From Methylobacterium sp. (GTDB lineage Bacteria > Pseudomonadota > Alphaproteobacteria > Rhizobiales > Beijerinckiaceae), in the NCBI RefSeq assembly GCF_019745455.1, contig NZ_JAIETD010000045.1, positions 1-64,000 on the forward strand: DNA of 64,000 nucleotides. Direction: 5' to 3'. Positions within the stretch are counted from its first letter, which is position 1. The number at the start of each line of letters is the position of its first letter. The notes below the pieces were generated by a model that had not been told where the DNA came from, did not search any database, and was given only the letters and a program-made list of their open reading frames with translations. This document shows, piece after piece, positions 18,419-28,318 of this stretch. The translations under genes and the position numbers were made by a program.

Positions 18419-20134
18419 ATGGCCATCTCCCTGCAAGCGCCGGATATCCGCGAACTCAAGCCCCGCATCACCGTCTTCGGTGTCGGCGGAGCCGGCGGCA
18501 ATGCCGTCAACAACATGATCGAGTCGGGCCTGCTCGGCTGCGAATTCGTGGTCGCCAACACCGACGCCCAGGCGCTGACCTCCTCGAAGGCCGAGCGCGT
18601 CATCCAGATGGGCCTCAACGTCACGCAAGGTCTCGGCGCCGGTTCGCACCCCGAGGTCGGATCGGCCGCGGCCGATGAGGTGATCGACGAGATCCGCGAC
18701 CAGCTCTCCGGCGCCCATATGTGCTTCATCACCGCAGGCATGGGCGGCGGCACCGGCACCGGTGCGGCTCCGGTCATCGCCCGGGCCGCCCGCGACATGG
18801 GCATCCTCACCGTCGGCGTCGTGACGAAGCCCTTCCAGTTCGAGGGCGTTCGCCGGATGCGCACGGCCGAGGCCGGCATCCAGGAGCTCCAGGCCGCCGT
18901 CGACACGCTGATCGTGATCCCGAACCAGAACCTGTTCCGGGTCGCCAACGAGAAGACCACCTTCGCCGACGCCTTCGCGATGGCCGACCAGGTGCTCTAT
19001 TCGGGTGTCGCCTGCATCACCGACCTGATGGTCAAGGAAGGCCTGATCAACCTCGACTTCGCCGACGTCCGCGCGATCATGCGCGGCATGGGCAAGGCGA
19101 TGATGGGCACCGGCGAGGCCTCCGGCGAGAATCGCGCCAACCGCGCCGCCGAAGCCGCCATCGCCAACCCTCTCCTCGACGACGTCTCGATGAAGGGCGC
19201 CCGCGGCCTGCTGATCTCCATCACCGGCGGCAACGACCTTACCCTCTACGAGCTCGACGAGGCCGCCACCCGGATTCGCGAGGAGGTCGATTCCGACGCC
19301 AACATTATCCTCGGCGCAACCTTCGACGAGAGCCTCGACGGCATCATCCGCGTCTCGGTCGTCGCCACCGGGATCGAGCCGGCGCTGATCACCGCCAATG
19401 GCGGCCAGAGCAGCACCGAGATCGCACAGACCGAGCAGCGGATCGCGGAAGTGGCCGAACGTCTGCGGGCGGAAGCGAGGGCGCGGGCCAGCCAGCCCGC
19501 GCCGACCTTTCGCGCCGCCGGCGGCGAGGTAGCCCCTGCACCGGTTGCGGCCGCTTCGCCTGTGCCGGAGGCCATGGCGCCGAAGCCCGAGCCCGTGCGG
19601 TTCGAGGCTCCGGCCCCCCAGCCGGTGCGCGACGAGGTCGTGCTCACCCAGACCCAGCCGCGTGCCGCCGTCGCCTACGAGCCGCCCCTGGCGCCTGTGC
19701 AGGAGCCGTCTCCGATGCCGGCCGCCGGTCCGTACACGCCGCCTCGCCCGGCGGTGCCGGTGGCCCGCGCCCCTCGCATGCCGCAGATCCAGGACCTGCC
19801 GATGCCGGCCCAGGCCCAGCTCCGCGCCAAGCAGGGCGAGGAGCCGATCGAGCAACCGGTGGATTCGAAGCGCATGACCCTGTTGCGCCGGCTCGCGACC
19901 GTCGGCTTCGGTGGACGCCGCGAGGATGCGGAGCCGGCACAGCCCGCTCCGGTCCGCGCCCCGGCACCGCCCGTCCATGCCGAGCCCGCCAAGCGTCCCG
20001 CAGCAGCTCAGGTGCCGCAGTATCGGGCGCCTCAGGGGCACCTCGACGCCCAGGGGCGTGCGCTGCCGCAAAACCGCATGATGGACGACGACCAGCTGGA
20101 GATCCCCGCCTTTCTGCGACGGCAGGCGAACTGA
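18419..20134 (+). CDS. ftsZ: Cell division protein FtsZ
   Basis: Tubulin-like GTPase forming the Z ring; about 571 residues. The GTP site shows [14 protein letters not shown] and the tubulin signature [10 protein letters not shown], with the T7 loop [11 protein letters not shown]. After the core (about residue 320) comes a long Pro/Ala-rich linker of some 200 residues and a C-terminal FtsA-binding peptide [10 protein letters not shown]. The long linker is typical of alphaproteobacteria. A GTG at 18392 is also in frame, but the ATG with GAGG upstream fits the family N-terminus better. Confidence 0.95.
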   Translation: MAISLQAPDIRELKPRITVFGVGGAGGNAVNNMIESGLLGCEFVVANTDAQALTSSKAERVIQMGLNVTQGLGAGSHPEVGSAAADEVIDEIRDQLSGAHMCFITAGMGGGTGTGAAPVIARAARDMGILTVGVVTKPFQFEGVRRMRTAEAGIQELQAAVDTLIVIPNQNLFRVANEKTTFADAFAMADQVLYSGVACITDLMVKEGLINLDFADVRAIMRGMGKAMMGTGEASGENRANRAAEAAIANPLLDDVSMKGARGLLISITGGNDLTLYELDEAATRIREEVDSDANIILGATFDESLDGIIRVSVVATGIEPALITANGGQSSTEIAQTEQRIAEVAERLRAEARARASQPAPTFRAAGGEVAPAPVAAASPVPEAMAPKPEPVRFEAPAPQPVRDEVVLTQTQPRAAVAYEPPLAPVQEPSPMPAAGPYTPPRPAVPVARAPRMPQIQDLPMPAQAQLRAKQGEEPIEQPVDSKRMTLLRRLATVGFGGRREDAEPAQPAPVRAPAPPVHAEPAKRPAAAQVPQYRAPQGHLDAQGRALPQNRMMDDDQLEIPAFLRRQAN

Positions 20135-20174
20135 TCCAGCAGGCGGCAGGCCGCAGCGGCATTTAGGCAACATC

Positions 20175-20200
20175 CCCGGGGTTCCAGGACCCCGGGTTTT
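20175..20200 (+). terminator. Rho-independent terminator after ftsZ
   Basis: A perfect 8-bp GC stem, CCCGGGGT pairing with ACCCCGGG across the 6-base loop TCCAGG, is followed directly by TTTT. It lies 41 bases after the ftsZ stop and should end the dcw transcript. The rest of the 316-base gap up to lpxC must carry the lpxC promoter; I see no gene in it. Confidence 0.85.
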
Positions 20201-20450
20201 CGCTTGCGTTAAGTCTTTGGCGGCAAATTGGAATCGCGATCGCTATCGGAAAGCGTGTCTGTAACAGTACGTAATAAACCGTGATTTGGACGCTTTGGAC
20301 GGCGCGGCTATAGGGGCTGAGGAACGAGAAAAGGCGCGGCGGTTTCGCCGTCAGCGCTCGCAGAGGCTTCAAGCAGCGGACGGATCGAAGGGCTTCGCAC
20401 CTGCCATGATGCGGCAGTGCGGTATGCAGATCACGGCCGGGGGCTATGGA

Positions 20451-21398
20451 ATGCGAACGAACCAACAAACGACTTTAAAGGCGCCGGTGACCCTCAGCGG
20501 GATCGGCGTGCATTCCGGCAACCCGGTGGAGATCACGCTCCGGCCGGCCAGCGCCAACCATGGTATCGCCTTCCTCCGCACCGGTATTTCGAGCGGTAAC
20601 GACCGTCTCATCAAAGCCCATCACGCCTGCGTCTCCGCCACCGAACTCTGCACGGTGATCGGCGATGTCGAGAGCGGCGCGGTCGCCACCATCGAGCACC
20701 TGATGTCCGCCTTCTTCGGGCTCGGGATCGACAACGCCCTCGTCGAGATCGACGGCCCCGAGATGCCGATCCTCGACGGCAGCGCCCTTCCCTTCGTGAA
20801 TGCCATCGACGCCGCAGGTACCACGAGCTGCGGCGCCAAGCGCCGCTGGATCAAGGTGCTCAGGACGGTGCGAGTACAGGTCGAGCGCTCCTTCGCTGAG
20901 CTTCGCCCCATCGACCGAGGCTTCCGCCTCGACGTCGAGATCGATTTCGAAAGCCCGGTGATCGGGCGCAGCCGCAAGGCGATGGACCTGACGCCGGCCT
21001 CTTACCGCCGCGAGATCGCGCCGGCCCGCACCTTCGGCATGATGCGCGACGTCGAGCGCTACTGGAAGGCGGGCTTCGCCCTCGGTGCCTCCCTCGAGAA
21101 CACCGTGGCCGTCGGCGAGAACGCGGTCGTCAATCCCGAGGGGCTCCGCTTCGCCGACGAGTTCGTCCGCCACAAGTTCCTCGACGCGGTCGGCGACCTC
21201 GCACTGGCCGGCCTGCCTATACAGGGCGCCTATCGCTCCTATTGCGGCGGGCACCGCATGAACGTCGCGATCATCGACGCTCTCCTGGCCGACCGGGCCA
21301 ACTACGCCATCCTCGAAGGCGCCGGCACCCGCCGCGAGGCCGCCATCGCCGAGTTCGGCACCGGCCTGACCCTCGCCGCCTTCGCGGGCGACCTGTAG
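20451..21398 (+). CDS. lpxC: UDP-3-O-acyl-N-acetylglucosamine deacetylase LpxC
   Basis: Zinc amidase for the committed step of lipid A synthesis; 315 residues. Motifs: LSGIGVHSGNPVEITLRPA, the zinc-His segment IEHLMSAFFGLGIDNA, GPEMPILDGSALPFV, and the second metal cluster RHKFLDAVGDLAL, followed by the catalytic-His region CGGHRMNVAI. GGGGGC precedes the ATG by a short spacer. It has its own promoter region after the ftsZ terminator. Confidence 0.95.
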   Translation: MRTNQQTTLKAPVTLSGIGVHSGNPVEITLRPASANHGIAFLRTGISSGNDRLIKAHHACVSATELCTVIGDVESGAVATIEHLMSAFFGLGIDNALVEIDGPEMPILDGSALPFVNAIDAAGTTSCGAKRRWIKVLRTVRVQVERSFAELRPIDRGFRLDVEIDFESPVIGRSRKAMDLTPASYRREIAPARTFGMMRDVERYWKAGFALGASLENTVAVGENAVVNPEGLRFADEFVRHKFLDAVGDLALAGLPIQGAYRSYCGGHRMNVAIIDALLADRANYAILEGAGTRREAAIAEFGTGLTLAAFAGDL

Positions 21399-21607
21399 CA
21401 TTCCAGACACGCCCGGCATGCCGAATGCGGGTATCGCGCCGCCGCCGCTTTCGCGCCCAAATCTGCCGTCAGACGTTCATCGTCTGTGAACGGTACCGCT
21501 GTCGCTGGTGACTCCCACCGTGATTCTGGCGATCTTGCCGGCTCCGTTCGATCGAGACTCATACAATGGCTGACGATGCGCGCCGGAAGGGCCGTATCCG
21601 TTGGGGG

Positions 21608-22495
21608 ATGACAGGAATGGCCTTGGCTGATCTCAACCGCTCCGCGCTGGCGGCCGCGATGCTCGCCGTCTGCGGCCTCGGCCTCGGCGGCTGCGACGCC
21701 CTCGATTCGATCAACCCCTTCGCCGAGCGCTACAAGCCAGAGGTGATCCCGGACGTCCCGGCCAACACGCTCTACAGCGAGGGCCTGGCCAGGATGGAGG
21801 ACCGGGATTACGAGGCTGCTGCCAAGAAGTTCGAGGCCCTCGACAAGCAGTATTCCTATTCCGAATGGTCGCGCAAAGCGCTGCTGATGACCGCCTACGC
21901 CAATTATGAGGGACAGAAGTACGAGGACGCGATTTCGGCCTCGCAGCGCTACATCAAGCGTCATCCGGCCAGCAAGGATGCGGCCTACGCCCAGTATTTG
22001 ATGGCGATGTCGCACTACAAGCAGATCCCCGACGTCAGCCGCGACCAGGATCGTGCCGAGAAAGCCCTCGTCGGCCTGCAGGAACTCGTCCAGAAGTATC
22101 CGACTTCGGAATACGCCGCCGACGCCAAGGCCAAGATTCAGATCACCCGCGACCAGCTCGCCGGCAAGGAGATGGAGATCGGCCGGTTCTACCTGGAGAA
22201 GCGCAACTTCCCCGCGGCGATCAACCGGTTCCGCGACGTCGTCAGCAAGTATCAGACGACGCGCCATGCCGAGGAAGCCCTCGAGCGCCTGGTCGAGGCC
22301 TACATGGCACTCGGCATCACCGCCGAGGCTCAGACCGCCGCGGCCGTGCTCGGACACAACTTCCCGGACAGTCCCTGGTACAAGGATGCCTACAAGCTCC
22401 TTCAGTCCGGTGGTCTGGAGCCGCGGGAAGAGCGGAGCTCCTGGCTCAGCAAAGTGTACCGGTCGGTCATCGGCCGCACCGCCGAAGCGCAGTAA
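21608..22495 (+). CDS. bamD: Outer membrane assembly lipoprotein BamD
   Basis: TPR-containing lipoprotein of the BAM complex, about 295 residues. A lipobox GLGGC follows a hydrophobic segment, so the mature protein starts at that Cys. TPR-like repeats carry the family patterns LYSEGLARMEDRDYEAAAKK and YPTSEYAADA. Starts at 21566, 21608 and 21617 are all open; 21608 gives a signal peptide of ordinary length. It sits between lpxC and recN, a common alphaproteobacterial order. Confidence 0.9.
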   Translation: MTGMALADLNRSALAAAMLAVCGLGLGGCDALDSINPFAERYKPEVIPDVPANTLYSEGLARMEDRDYEAAAKKFEALDKQYSYSEWSRKALLMTAYANYEGQKYEDAISASQRYIKRHPASKDAAYAQYLMAMSHYKQIPDVSRDQDRAEKALVGLQELVQKYPTSEYAADAKAKIQITRDQLAGKEMEIGRFYLEKRNFPAAINRFRDVVSKYQTTRHAEEALERLVEAYMALGITAEAQTAAAVLGHNFPDSPWYKDAYKLLQSGGLEPREERSSWLSKVYRSVIGRTAEAQ

Positions 22496-22608
22496 ACGCG
22501 TGTCGCCGCGACGCTGACGAAGCCCGCGGCGATCTTTTGAGGTGAAGCGCGCGTCGCTTCGCCTTAAACAGCGGCCAGACGCCCTCCAGCCAAGGCCCCG
22601 CACGCGGC

Positions 22609-24282
22609 ATGCTGATCCAGCTTGCGATCCGCGACATCGTCCTGATCGATCGACTCGAGCTCGGTTTTCGCGAAGGCCTCTCCGTCCTGACCGGCGAGAC
22701 CGGCGCCGGCAAGTCGATCCTTCTCGATGCCTTCGCCCTTGCCCTCGGCGGCCGCGGCGATGGCCGACTGGTGCGCCAGGGCGAGAGCCAGGGCGGCGTA
22801 ACCGCGGTCTTCGACGTTCCCCTCGACCATCCCGCCCGTCTCATCGCGGCCGAGTCCGACCTCGACACCGAAGGCGACATCATCCTGCGCCGCGTGCAGA
22901 TGTCGGATGGGCGCACCCGCGCCTTCGTCAACGACCAGCCGGTGGGAGTCCAGGTGCTGCGGGCGGTGGGCGCTTCGCTCGTCGAGATCCACGGCCAGCA
23001 CGACGACCGCGCGTTGGCCGATTCGGGAACGCATCGCGCCATCCTCGACGCCTTCGGCGGCCTCCTCGGGCAGGTCTCGCAGGTGGGCGAAGCGGCAAAG
23101 TCCGTCCGTGCCGCAAAAGCGGCGCTTGCCAGCCATCGTGCTCGCGTCGAGGCGGCGCGCAAGGAATCCGATTTTCTGCGCCACGCCGTCGCCGAGCTGG
23201 AGATCCTCGATCCGAAAGCCGGCGAGGAAGCGCAGCTCGCCGAGCGCCGCAGCATCATGCAGCAGAGCGAAAAGGTGGCGCGCGAGCTGAACGAAGCGCT
23301 GGAGGCCACCGGCGGCGCCCATTCCGGCGTGCCGCACCTGTCCTCGGCCCTGCGCAAGCTGGAGCGCCGATCCTCCCAGCTTCCCGCCCTGGTCGATCCC
23401 TGCATCGCCGCACTTGATGCGGCCCTCGTCGCCCTCGACGAAGCCCGAGCGGTCCTCGATGCGGCGGTGAGGGAAACCGAATTCGATCCGCGGGACCTCG
23501 AACGGACCGAGGAACGCCTGTTCGCTCTGCGCGCGGCTGCGCGCAAATACGACGTCGCAGCGGACGACCTCGCGCAGCTGCGCGAGCGCTATCTGGCTGA
23601 CGTCGCCGCCATGGATGCCGGCGAGGAGGCCCTCGGCGGCCTCGAGGCGGCTCTCGGGACGGCCGAGACCTCCTATCTCAAGGCCGCCACCAAGCTGAGC
23701 GAAGGCCGCCGCAGGGCTGCGCGCAATCTCGACGCCGCCGTGAAGGCCGAATTGCCGCCGCTGAAACTCGAACGCGCCCGCTTCATCACCGAAATCGTCA
23801 GCGACCCAGAATCGCGGGATGCCGGGGGCCTCGACCGGGTCGAGTTCTGGGCGCAGACCAATCCCGGTACCCGCGCCGGGCCGATGATGAAGGTCGCCTC
23901 GGGCGGCGAGCTCTCGCGCTTCATGCTCGCCCTCAAGGTGGTGCTCGCCGACAAGGGCTCGGCCCCGACCCTCATTTTCGACGAGATCGATACCGGCGTC
24001 GGCGGGGCCGTGGCCGATGCCATCGGCGCCCGCCTCGCCCGTCTCGCCGCCCGGGTGCAGGTCGTCGCCGTCACGCATGCTCCCCAGGTGGCCGCGCGAG
24101 CCGGCACCCATTTCCTCATCGCCAAGGACGCGGTGAAGGGTGGTGACCGGGTCGCCACCAGGGTTGCCACATTGGCGCCTCCGGCCCGTAGGGAAGAGAT
24201 CGCCCGGATGCTCGCCGGAGCGACGGTCACCGACGAGGCCCGCGCCGCGGCGGCGAGCCTGATCGAAGCTGCCGACGCATGA
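22609..24282 (+). CDS. recN: DNA repair protein RecN
   Basis: SMC-like ATPase of 557 residues for double-strand break repair. The N-terminal head has LTGETGAGKSILLDA and the hinge-flanking coiled coils occupy the middle. The C-terminal head has the signature VASGGELSRFMLALK, Walker B LIFDEIDTGVGG and VVAVTHAPQVAA. It is last in the lpxC-bamD-recN run; I see no LexA box. Confidence 0.94.
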   Translation: MLIQLAIRDIVLIDRLELGFREGLSVLTGETGAGKSILLDAFALALGGRGDGRLVRQGESQGGVTAVFDVPLDHPARLIAAESDLDTEGDIILRRVQMSDGRTRAFVNDQPVGVQVLRAVGASLVEIHGQHDDRALADSGTHRAILDAFGGLLGQVSQVGEAAKSVRAAKAALASHRARVEAARKESDFLRHAVAELEILDPKAGEEAQLAERRSIMQQSEKVARELNEALEATGGAHSGVPHLSSALRKLERRSSQLPALVDPCIAALDAALVALDEARAVLDAAVRETEFDPRDLERTEERLFALRAAARKYDVAADDLAQLRERYLADVAAMDAGEEALGGLEAALGTAETSYLKAATKLSEGRRRAARNLDAAVKAELPPLKLERARFITEIVSDPESRDAGGLDRVEFWAQTNPGTRAGPMMKVASGGELSRFMLALKVVLADKGSAPTLIFDEIDTGVGGAVADAIGARLARLAARVQVVAVTHAPQVAARAGTHFLIAKDAVKGGDRVATRVATLAPPARREEIARMLAGATVTDEARAAAASLIEAADA

Positions 24283-24292
24283 GGAAAAAATC

Positions 24293-24308
24293 TTAACGCT
24301 TTGTTAAC
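24293..24308 (+). promoter_or_regulatory. CtrA-type binding box
   Basis: TTAA at 24293-24296, a 7-base spacer, then TTAAC at 24304-24308. This is an exact match to the CtrA consensus TTAA-N7-TTAAC of alphaproteobacteria. It lies just after recN and about 70 bases before the NepR-like gene, so that gene is the probable target. Binding is inferred. Confidence 0.65.
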
Positions 24309-24378
24309 CATGTTAGCGGACCGTGGGTCCTCACGCTCGCCTCGGGAGTCGGAAGAGGGCGGCTGGGTGGATCGCGAC

Positions 24379-24600
24379 ATGGACATCATTACGGATTGCG
24401 CCAACGATTCGGGTCAGACGGATACTCTGCCGCAATCGATCGGCCTGCCGACGATCACCCACGATGCCCGCGCCCGCCTGGGGACCGAGCTACGCTCGCT
24501 CTACGCGGTGCTGTGCGACGCCGAGCCGATCACCGATACCCAGGTCGAACTGCTCCTCCGGCTCCGCCACCGCGAACGCGACCGCCTTCGCGTCGCCTGA
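24379..24600 (+). CDS. NepR-like small protein (possible anti-sigma factor)
   Basis: A 73-residue protein. Its core LGTELRSLYAVL, followed by EPITDTQVELLLRL, follows the NepR pattern (LGxxLRxxY, then EPxPDxFxxLLxxL). NepR sequesters the general stress sigma factor EcfG until PhyR releases it. No phyR or ecfG is nearby, so this would be an orphan paralogue. The start was chosen so that the protein begins shortly before the conserved helix; an in-frame upstream start at 24301 would lie in the CtrA box. Assignment is by motif only. Confidence 0.6.
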   Translation: MDIITDCANDSGQTDTLPQSIGLPTITHDARARLGTELRSLYAVLCDAEPITDTQVELLLRLRHRERDRLRVA

Positions 24601-24612
24601 AGCGGAATCGGC

Positions 24613-24867
24613 TTACCAGCGTCTCGCGCCGGGCTGGCGCTTGTACTCCGCCGCCCTGAGCTGCGTGAGGATCCGGTCGAGCCTCGTCAGAAGCGCCGGC
24701 TCGTCCCGCTCTGCCTTAGCGACATCCTCCGAATCCTGTCCATAGAGCCGGCGTTGCCGAACCAGGACGAGGTCCCGTTCGACCGCTTGGCGCTCCGCAT
24801 GGAGAGCGAGAAAAGCCGCGTCTTCGGGAGAATCGGCCATCGGCTCATCGATCGTATCGTTCGCCAC
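24613..24867 (-). CDS. Small hypothetical protein, helical
   Basis: An 84-residue protein of unknown function. A GTG start is chosen because GGAGG lies nine bases upstream; an inner ATG at 24840 is weaker. The sequence is rich in charged residues and reads as one or two long helices (AAFLALHAERQAVERDLVLV, then a DEPALLTRLDRILTQLRAAE segment). It is convergent with the NepR-like gene. I do not recognise a family. Confidence 0.6.
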   Translation of the reverse strand: MANDTIDEPMADSPEDAAFLALHAERQAVERDLVLVRQRRLYGQDSEDVAKAERDEPALLTRLDRILTQLRAAEYKRQPGARRW

Positions 24868-25037
24868 GGTTCGCCACCTCCGCAGATGAGCCCCGTTCTG
24901 GGCCTTTCCTCTGCGACGAGGACAGAGCTGCCCGTCGTCCGGGACAATAAACGCACGAAGGGGCCGAACCGTGCCGTCCACCGCTCATGTGAATGATGAG
25001 CGGATCGGGGACACCTTGTTGAGCGCGGCCGCGGTCG

Positions 25038-25066
25038 CTGTCATCCATTCGTCATGTCAGCGTCAT
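25038..25066 (+). promoter_or_regulatory. Pho box: three direct repeats before pstS
   Basis: CTGTCAT at 25038-25044, TCGTCAT at 25049-25055 and GCGTCAT at 25060-25066 repeat every 11 bases with 4-base spacers. This is the PhoB half-site pattern (CTGTCAT-N4-CTGTCAT). It lies about 150 bases before the pstS ATG. The rest of the 24868-25218 gap shows no gene. Confidence 0.85.
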
Positions 25067-25218
25067 ATGGCCGGCATCGTCGAGACGGTAACGGTCCGCC
25101 AGCCGCCGTCTACAGCGGTGCCGGTCCTGAGGGCGACCGGCGAACCGAAGGGTTCGCCGACCCGCGTGGACATGTCCGTCACGGATGATCGGCGACCGAA
25201 CGAACCTGGAGAAACTCC

Positions 25219-26253
25219 ATGAAACCCTTCGCCTACGCGCTCGCCCTCGGGCTCGCCACCGCGCAGATCGCGACCTCAACACTTGCCGCCGACATCACCG
25301 GCGCCGGCGCGACCTTCCCCTTCCCGGTCTATTCGAAATGGGCGGAGGCCTACCGCAAGGATACGGGCACCGGCCTGAACTACCAGTCGATCGGCTCGGG
25401 CGGTGGCATCAAGCAGATCCAGGCCAAGACCGTCGATTTCGGCGCGACCGACGCTCCCCTCAAGGGTGAGACCCTCGCCAAGGATGGCCTCGTGCAGTTT
25501 CCGACCGTCATGGGCGGCGTCGTGACCGTCGTGAACGTCGCCGGCGTCGAGCCGGGCAAGCTCAAGCTGACCGGCGAGCTCATCGCCGACATCTACGCCA
25601 ACAGGATCACCAAGTGGAGCGACCCCAAGATCGCCAAGATCAACGAGGGCCTGAAGCTCCCCGACTCGCCGATCACTCCGGTCTACCGCTCCGACGCATC
25701 GGGCACGACCAACATCTTTACCACCTACCTGAGCTCGGTCTCCGAGACCTGGAAGAAGGAATTCGGTGCGGCGACGACCATCTCCTGGCCGGCCGGACAG
25801 GGCGGCAAGGGCAACGAGGGCGTCACCGCCACCGTCAAGCAGGTGCCGAACTCCATCGGCTACGTCGAGTCGGCCTATGCCAAGCAGAACAAGCTCAGCT
25901 ACACGCTGATCCAGAACAAGGCCGGCAAATTCCCGCAGCCCGACGACAAGTCGTTCCAGGCCGCCGCCGCCAGCGCCGACTGGAAGTCGGCTCCGGGCTT
26001 CGGCATCGCGCTGACCAACCAGGGCGGCGACGACGCCTGGCCGATCACCGCGGCCACCTTCGTCCTCGTCTACAAGGAGCCGGCTGACGTCGCGAAGACC
26101 GCCGAAGTGCTCAAGTTCTTCGACTGGGCCTACAAGAACGGCGACAAGCTCGCTGTCGACCTCGACTACGTGCCGCTGCCCGACAACGTCGTCGCCCTCG
26201 TCAAGAACGAGTGGAAGGAGATCAAGGGCAAGGACGGCAAGCCCGCGATCTAA
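25219..26253 (+). CDS. pstS: Phosphate ABC transporter substrate-binding protein
   Basis: Periplasmic high-affinity phosphate-binding protein, 344 residues with a signal peptide ending STLAA. Phosphate-binding segments are ITGAGATFPFPVYSKW, IGSGGGIKQIQ, FGATDAPL and the YRSDASGTTNIF loop. GGAG lies about nine bases before the ATG. First gene of a pstSCAB-phoU-phoB cluster behind a Pho box, so it should be strongly induced by phosphate starvation through PhoB. Confidence 0.96.
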   Translation: MKPFAYALALGLATAQIATSTLAADITGAGATFPFPVYSKWAEAYRKDTGTGLNYQSIGSGGGIKQIQAKTVDFGATDAPLKGETLAKDGLVQFPTVMGGVVTVVNVAGVEPGKLKLTGELIADIYANRITKWSDPKIAKINEGLKLPDSPITPVYRSDASGTTNIFTTYLSSVSETWKKEFGAATTISWPAGQGGKGNEGVTATVKQVPNSIGYVESAYAKQNKLSYTLIQNKAGKFPQPDDKSFQAAAASADWKSAPGFGIALTNQGGDDAWPITAATFVLVYKEPADVAKTAEVLKFFDWAYKNGDKLAVDLDYVPLPDNVVALVKNEWKEIKGKDGKPAI

Positions 26254-26302
26254 CTCGATCCGGTCACAAGAGAGGCCGCCGCGAAGGCGGCGAGAATCGC
26301 TC

Positions 26303-26332
26303 GGCGAGACGAGGGACCCCCCTCGTCTCGCC
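26303..26332 (+). terminator. Intercistronic hairpin between pstS and pstC
   Basis: A perfect 13-bp stem (26303-26315 with 26320-26332) closes on the 4-base loop ACCC. No T-run follows, so complete termination is unlikely. It more probably stabilises the pstS end of the mRNA or attenuates read-through, giving more binding protein than permease. Confidence 0.7.
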
Positions 26333-26375
26333 TCCCGCCGCACGGTACGAGACCGCGTGAAGAGAAGATCCTCGG

Positions 26376-27353
26376 ATGGCCGCCTTGACTGAACAGATCG
26401 CTCTGGCCCGCAGCGCAGATGCGCCGGCCCGCAAGACACCAGGCGGCATCGGCGACTCGCTGTTTCGTCTCGCCTCCTACGGCTCGGCCCTCCTCGTCCT
26501 CCTCTTCCTCGTCGGAATCCTCGGCTCGATCGCTTATGGTGGCTGGCCGGCCTTCCGCGAATTCGGCCCCGGCTTCATCACGTCCAGTGCCTGGAACATC
26601 GGCCAGGAACAATACGGCGCCTTTGTCGCCATCATCGGCACGATCGCCTCGGCCTTCCTCGCCCTGCTGATCGGCGTCCCGCTCTCCCTTGGCATCGCGG
26701 TCTACCTGACGCAGCTCTGCCCCGGCTGGGCGCGGAAGCCCGTCTCGATGACGATCGAGCTTCTCGCCTCTGTGCCGAGCATCATCTACGGCATGTGGGG
26801 TCTTTTCATCTTCGCCCCGCTCTTTGCCAGCTACGTCCAGATCCCGGTCTCGAGCCTCGTCGAGGGGATGCCGATCGTCGGCACGTTGTTCTACGCCCGC
26901 GTTCCCTCGGGCGTCGGCATTCTTACCGCCGGCATCATCCTCGCCATCATGATCGTGCCCTTCGTCGCTTCGATCACCCGCGACATGCTCGATCAGATCC
27001 CGACGGTTCTGCGCGAGAGCGCCTACGGCATCGGCTGCACCACCTGGGAGGTGGTCCGCCACGTCCTCGTACCCCAGGCCTCGGTCTCGATCATCGGCGC
27101 GATCATGCTCGGCCTCGGCCGCGCGCTCGGCGAGACGATGGCGGTGACCTTCGTCATCGGCAACGCCAATCGCCTCTCCGCCTCGGTCTTCGACCCCGGC
27201 TCGACGATCGCTTCGCGCATCGCCAACGAGTTCAACGAGGCCGACGGCATGCAGCTTCACGCGCTGATGGCGCTCGGCTGCATCCTTTTCGTCGTCACCT
27301 TCATCGTCCTGATCATCGCCCGGCTTCTGGTCCGGCGCGTCAAGGTCGCCTGA
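26376..27353 (+). CDS. pstC: Phosphate ABC transporter permease PstC
   Basis: Inner-membrane permease of 325 residues with about six helices (first at [17 protein letters not shown]). The BPD-transport coupling loop reads [22 protein letters not shown], and [19 protein letters not shown] follows. It pairs with PstA to form the channel energised by PstB. It follows the hairpin after pstS and lies 19 bases before pstA. Confidence 0.95.
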   Translation: MAALTEQIALARSADAPARKTPGGIGDSLFRLASYGSALLVLLFLVGILGSIAYGGWPAFREFGPGFITSSAWNIGQEQYGAFVAIIGTIASAFLALLIGVPLSLGIAVYLTQLCPGWARKPVSMTIELLASVPSIIYGMWGLFIFAPLFASYVQIPVSSLVEGMPIVGTLFYARVPSGVGILTAGIILAIMIVPFVASITRDMLDQIPTVLRESAYGIGCTTWEVVRHVLVPQASVSIIGAIMLGLGRALGETMAVTFVIGNANRLSASVFDPGSTIASRIANEFNEADGMQLHALMALGCILFVVTFIVLIIARLLVRRVKVA

Positions 27354-27372
27354 ACGCAGGGAAATCGTACCG

Positions 27373-28278
27373 ATGGACTCTGCAAATCCTCTCACCGCCC
27401 CCACCGTACGGGAAGCGGCACCGATCAGCGCGAGCCGCGTCCGCTCCGGCCGCCGGGTCGCCGACAAAATCCTCGTGGTGGCGAGCACCGTTGCCACCTT
27501 GATCGGCATCGTCGTCCTCGGCTCGATCCTCCTGATGCTCATCGTCGAGGGCGTGAAGGGGTTCTCCCCGCTGCTCTTCACCGAGCCGACGCCGGGCCCA
27601 GGGTCGGAAGGCGGCGGCATCGCCAACGCCATCCTGGGCAGCCTTGTCCTGACCTTCATCGGCATCGTCATCGCGACGCCGATCGGCGTGCTCGCGGGCA
27701 CCTACCTGGCGGAGTACGGCCGCGCCTCGAAGCTCGCCGACCTGATCCGCTTCCTCAACGACATCCTGCTCTCGGCACCCTCCATCCTGATCGGCCTGTT
27801 CGTCTACACCCTGATGGTGAGGACCATGGGCAGCTATTCCGGATGGGCCGGCGGCGTCGCGCTGGCGATCATCGCAACGCCGGTGATCGTGCGCACAACC
27901 GAGGACATGCTCCGGCTGGTGCCCTCGACCCTGCGCGAGGCGGGCGCGGCCCTCGGCGCCCCGCCCTCCATCGTGATCAAGGCGATCACCTGGCGCGCGG
28001 CCAGCGCCGGCATCGTCACGGGCATCATCCTGGCCCTTGCCCGGATTGCCGGCGAGACCGCGCCGCTCCTGTTCACGGCGCTCAACAACAATAGCTGGTT
28101 CTCGCCCAACCTCATGGGCGGAATCCCGAACCTGCCCGTGATGATCTACCAGTTCGCCCTCTCGCCCTATCCGAACTGGCAGCAGCTCGCCTGGGCCGGC
28201 GCCCTCCTCATCACGATCACGATCCTCGCGCTGTCGATCGTGGCCCGCTTCGTCATCAAGAGCGAGCGCGCGCGCTGA
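27373..28278 (+). CDS. pstA: Phosphate ABC transporter permease PstA
   Basis: Second permease, 301 residues with six predicted helices. Typical parts: [26 protein letters not shown] and the coupling loop [20 protein letters not shown], then [16 protein letters not shown]. Same strand and short spacing to pstC and pstB support one operon. Confidence 0.95.
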   Translation: MDSANPLTAPTVREAAPISASRVRSGRRVADKILVVASTVATLIGIVVLGSILLMLIVEGVKGFSPLLFTEPTPGPGSEGGGIANAILGSLVLTFIGIVIATPIGVLAGTYLAEYGRASKLADLIRFLNDILLSAPSILIGLFVYTLMVRTMGSYSGWAGGVALAIIATPVIVRTTEDMLRLVPSTLREAGAALGAPPSIVIKAITWRAASAGIVTGIILALARIAGETAPLLFTALNNNSWFSPNLMGGIPNLPVMIYQFALSPYPNWQQLAWAGALLITITILALSIVARFVIKSERAR

Positions 28279-28318
28279 GCCGCGAGCGTCGCCCCCGCCC
28301 ATCTCCGTCGAAGGACGA

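Noticed and set aside
16861..18960. 699-codon open frame antisense to ftsA and the start of ftsZ
   Set aside because: Shadow of two certain genes; no conserved domain, and it crosses two gene boundaries.
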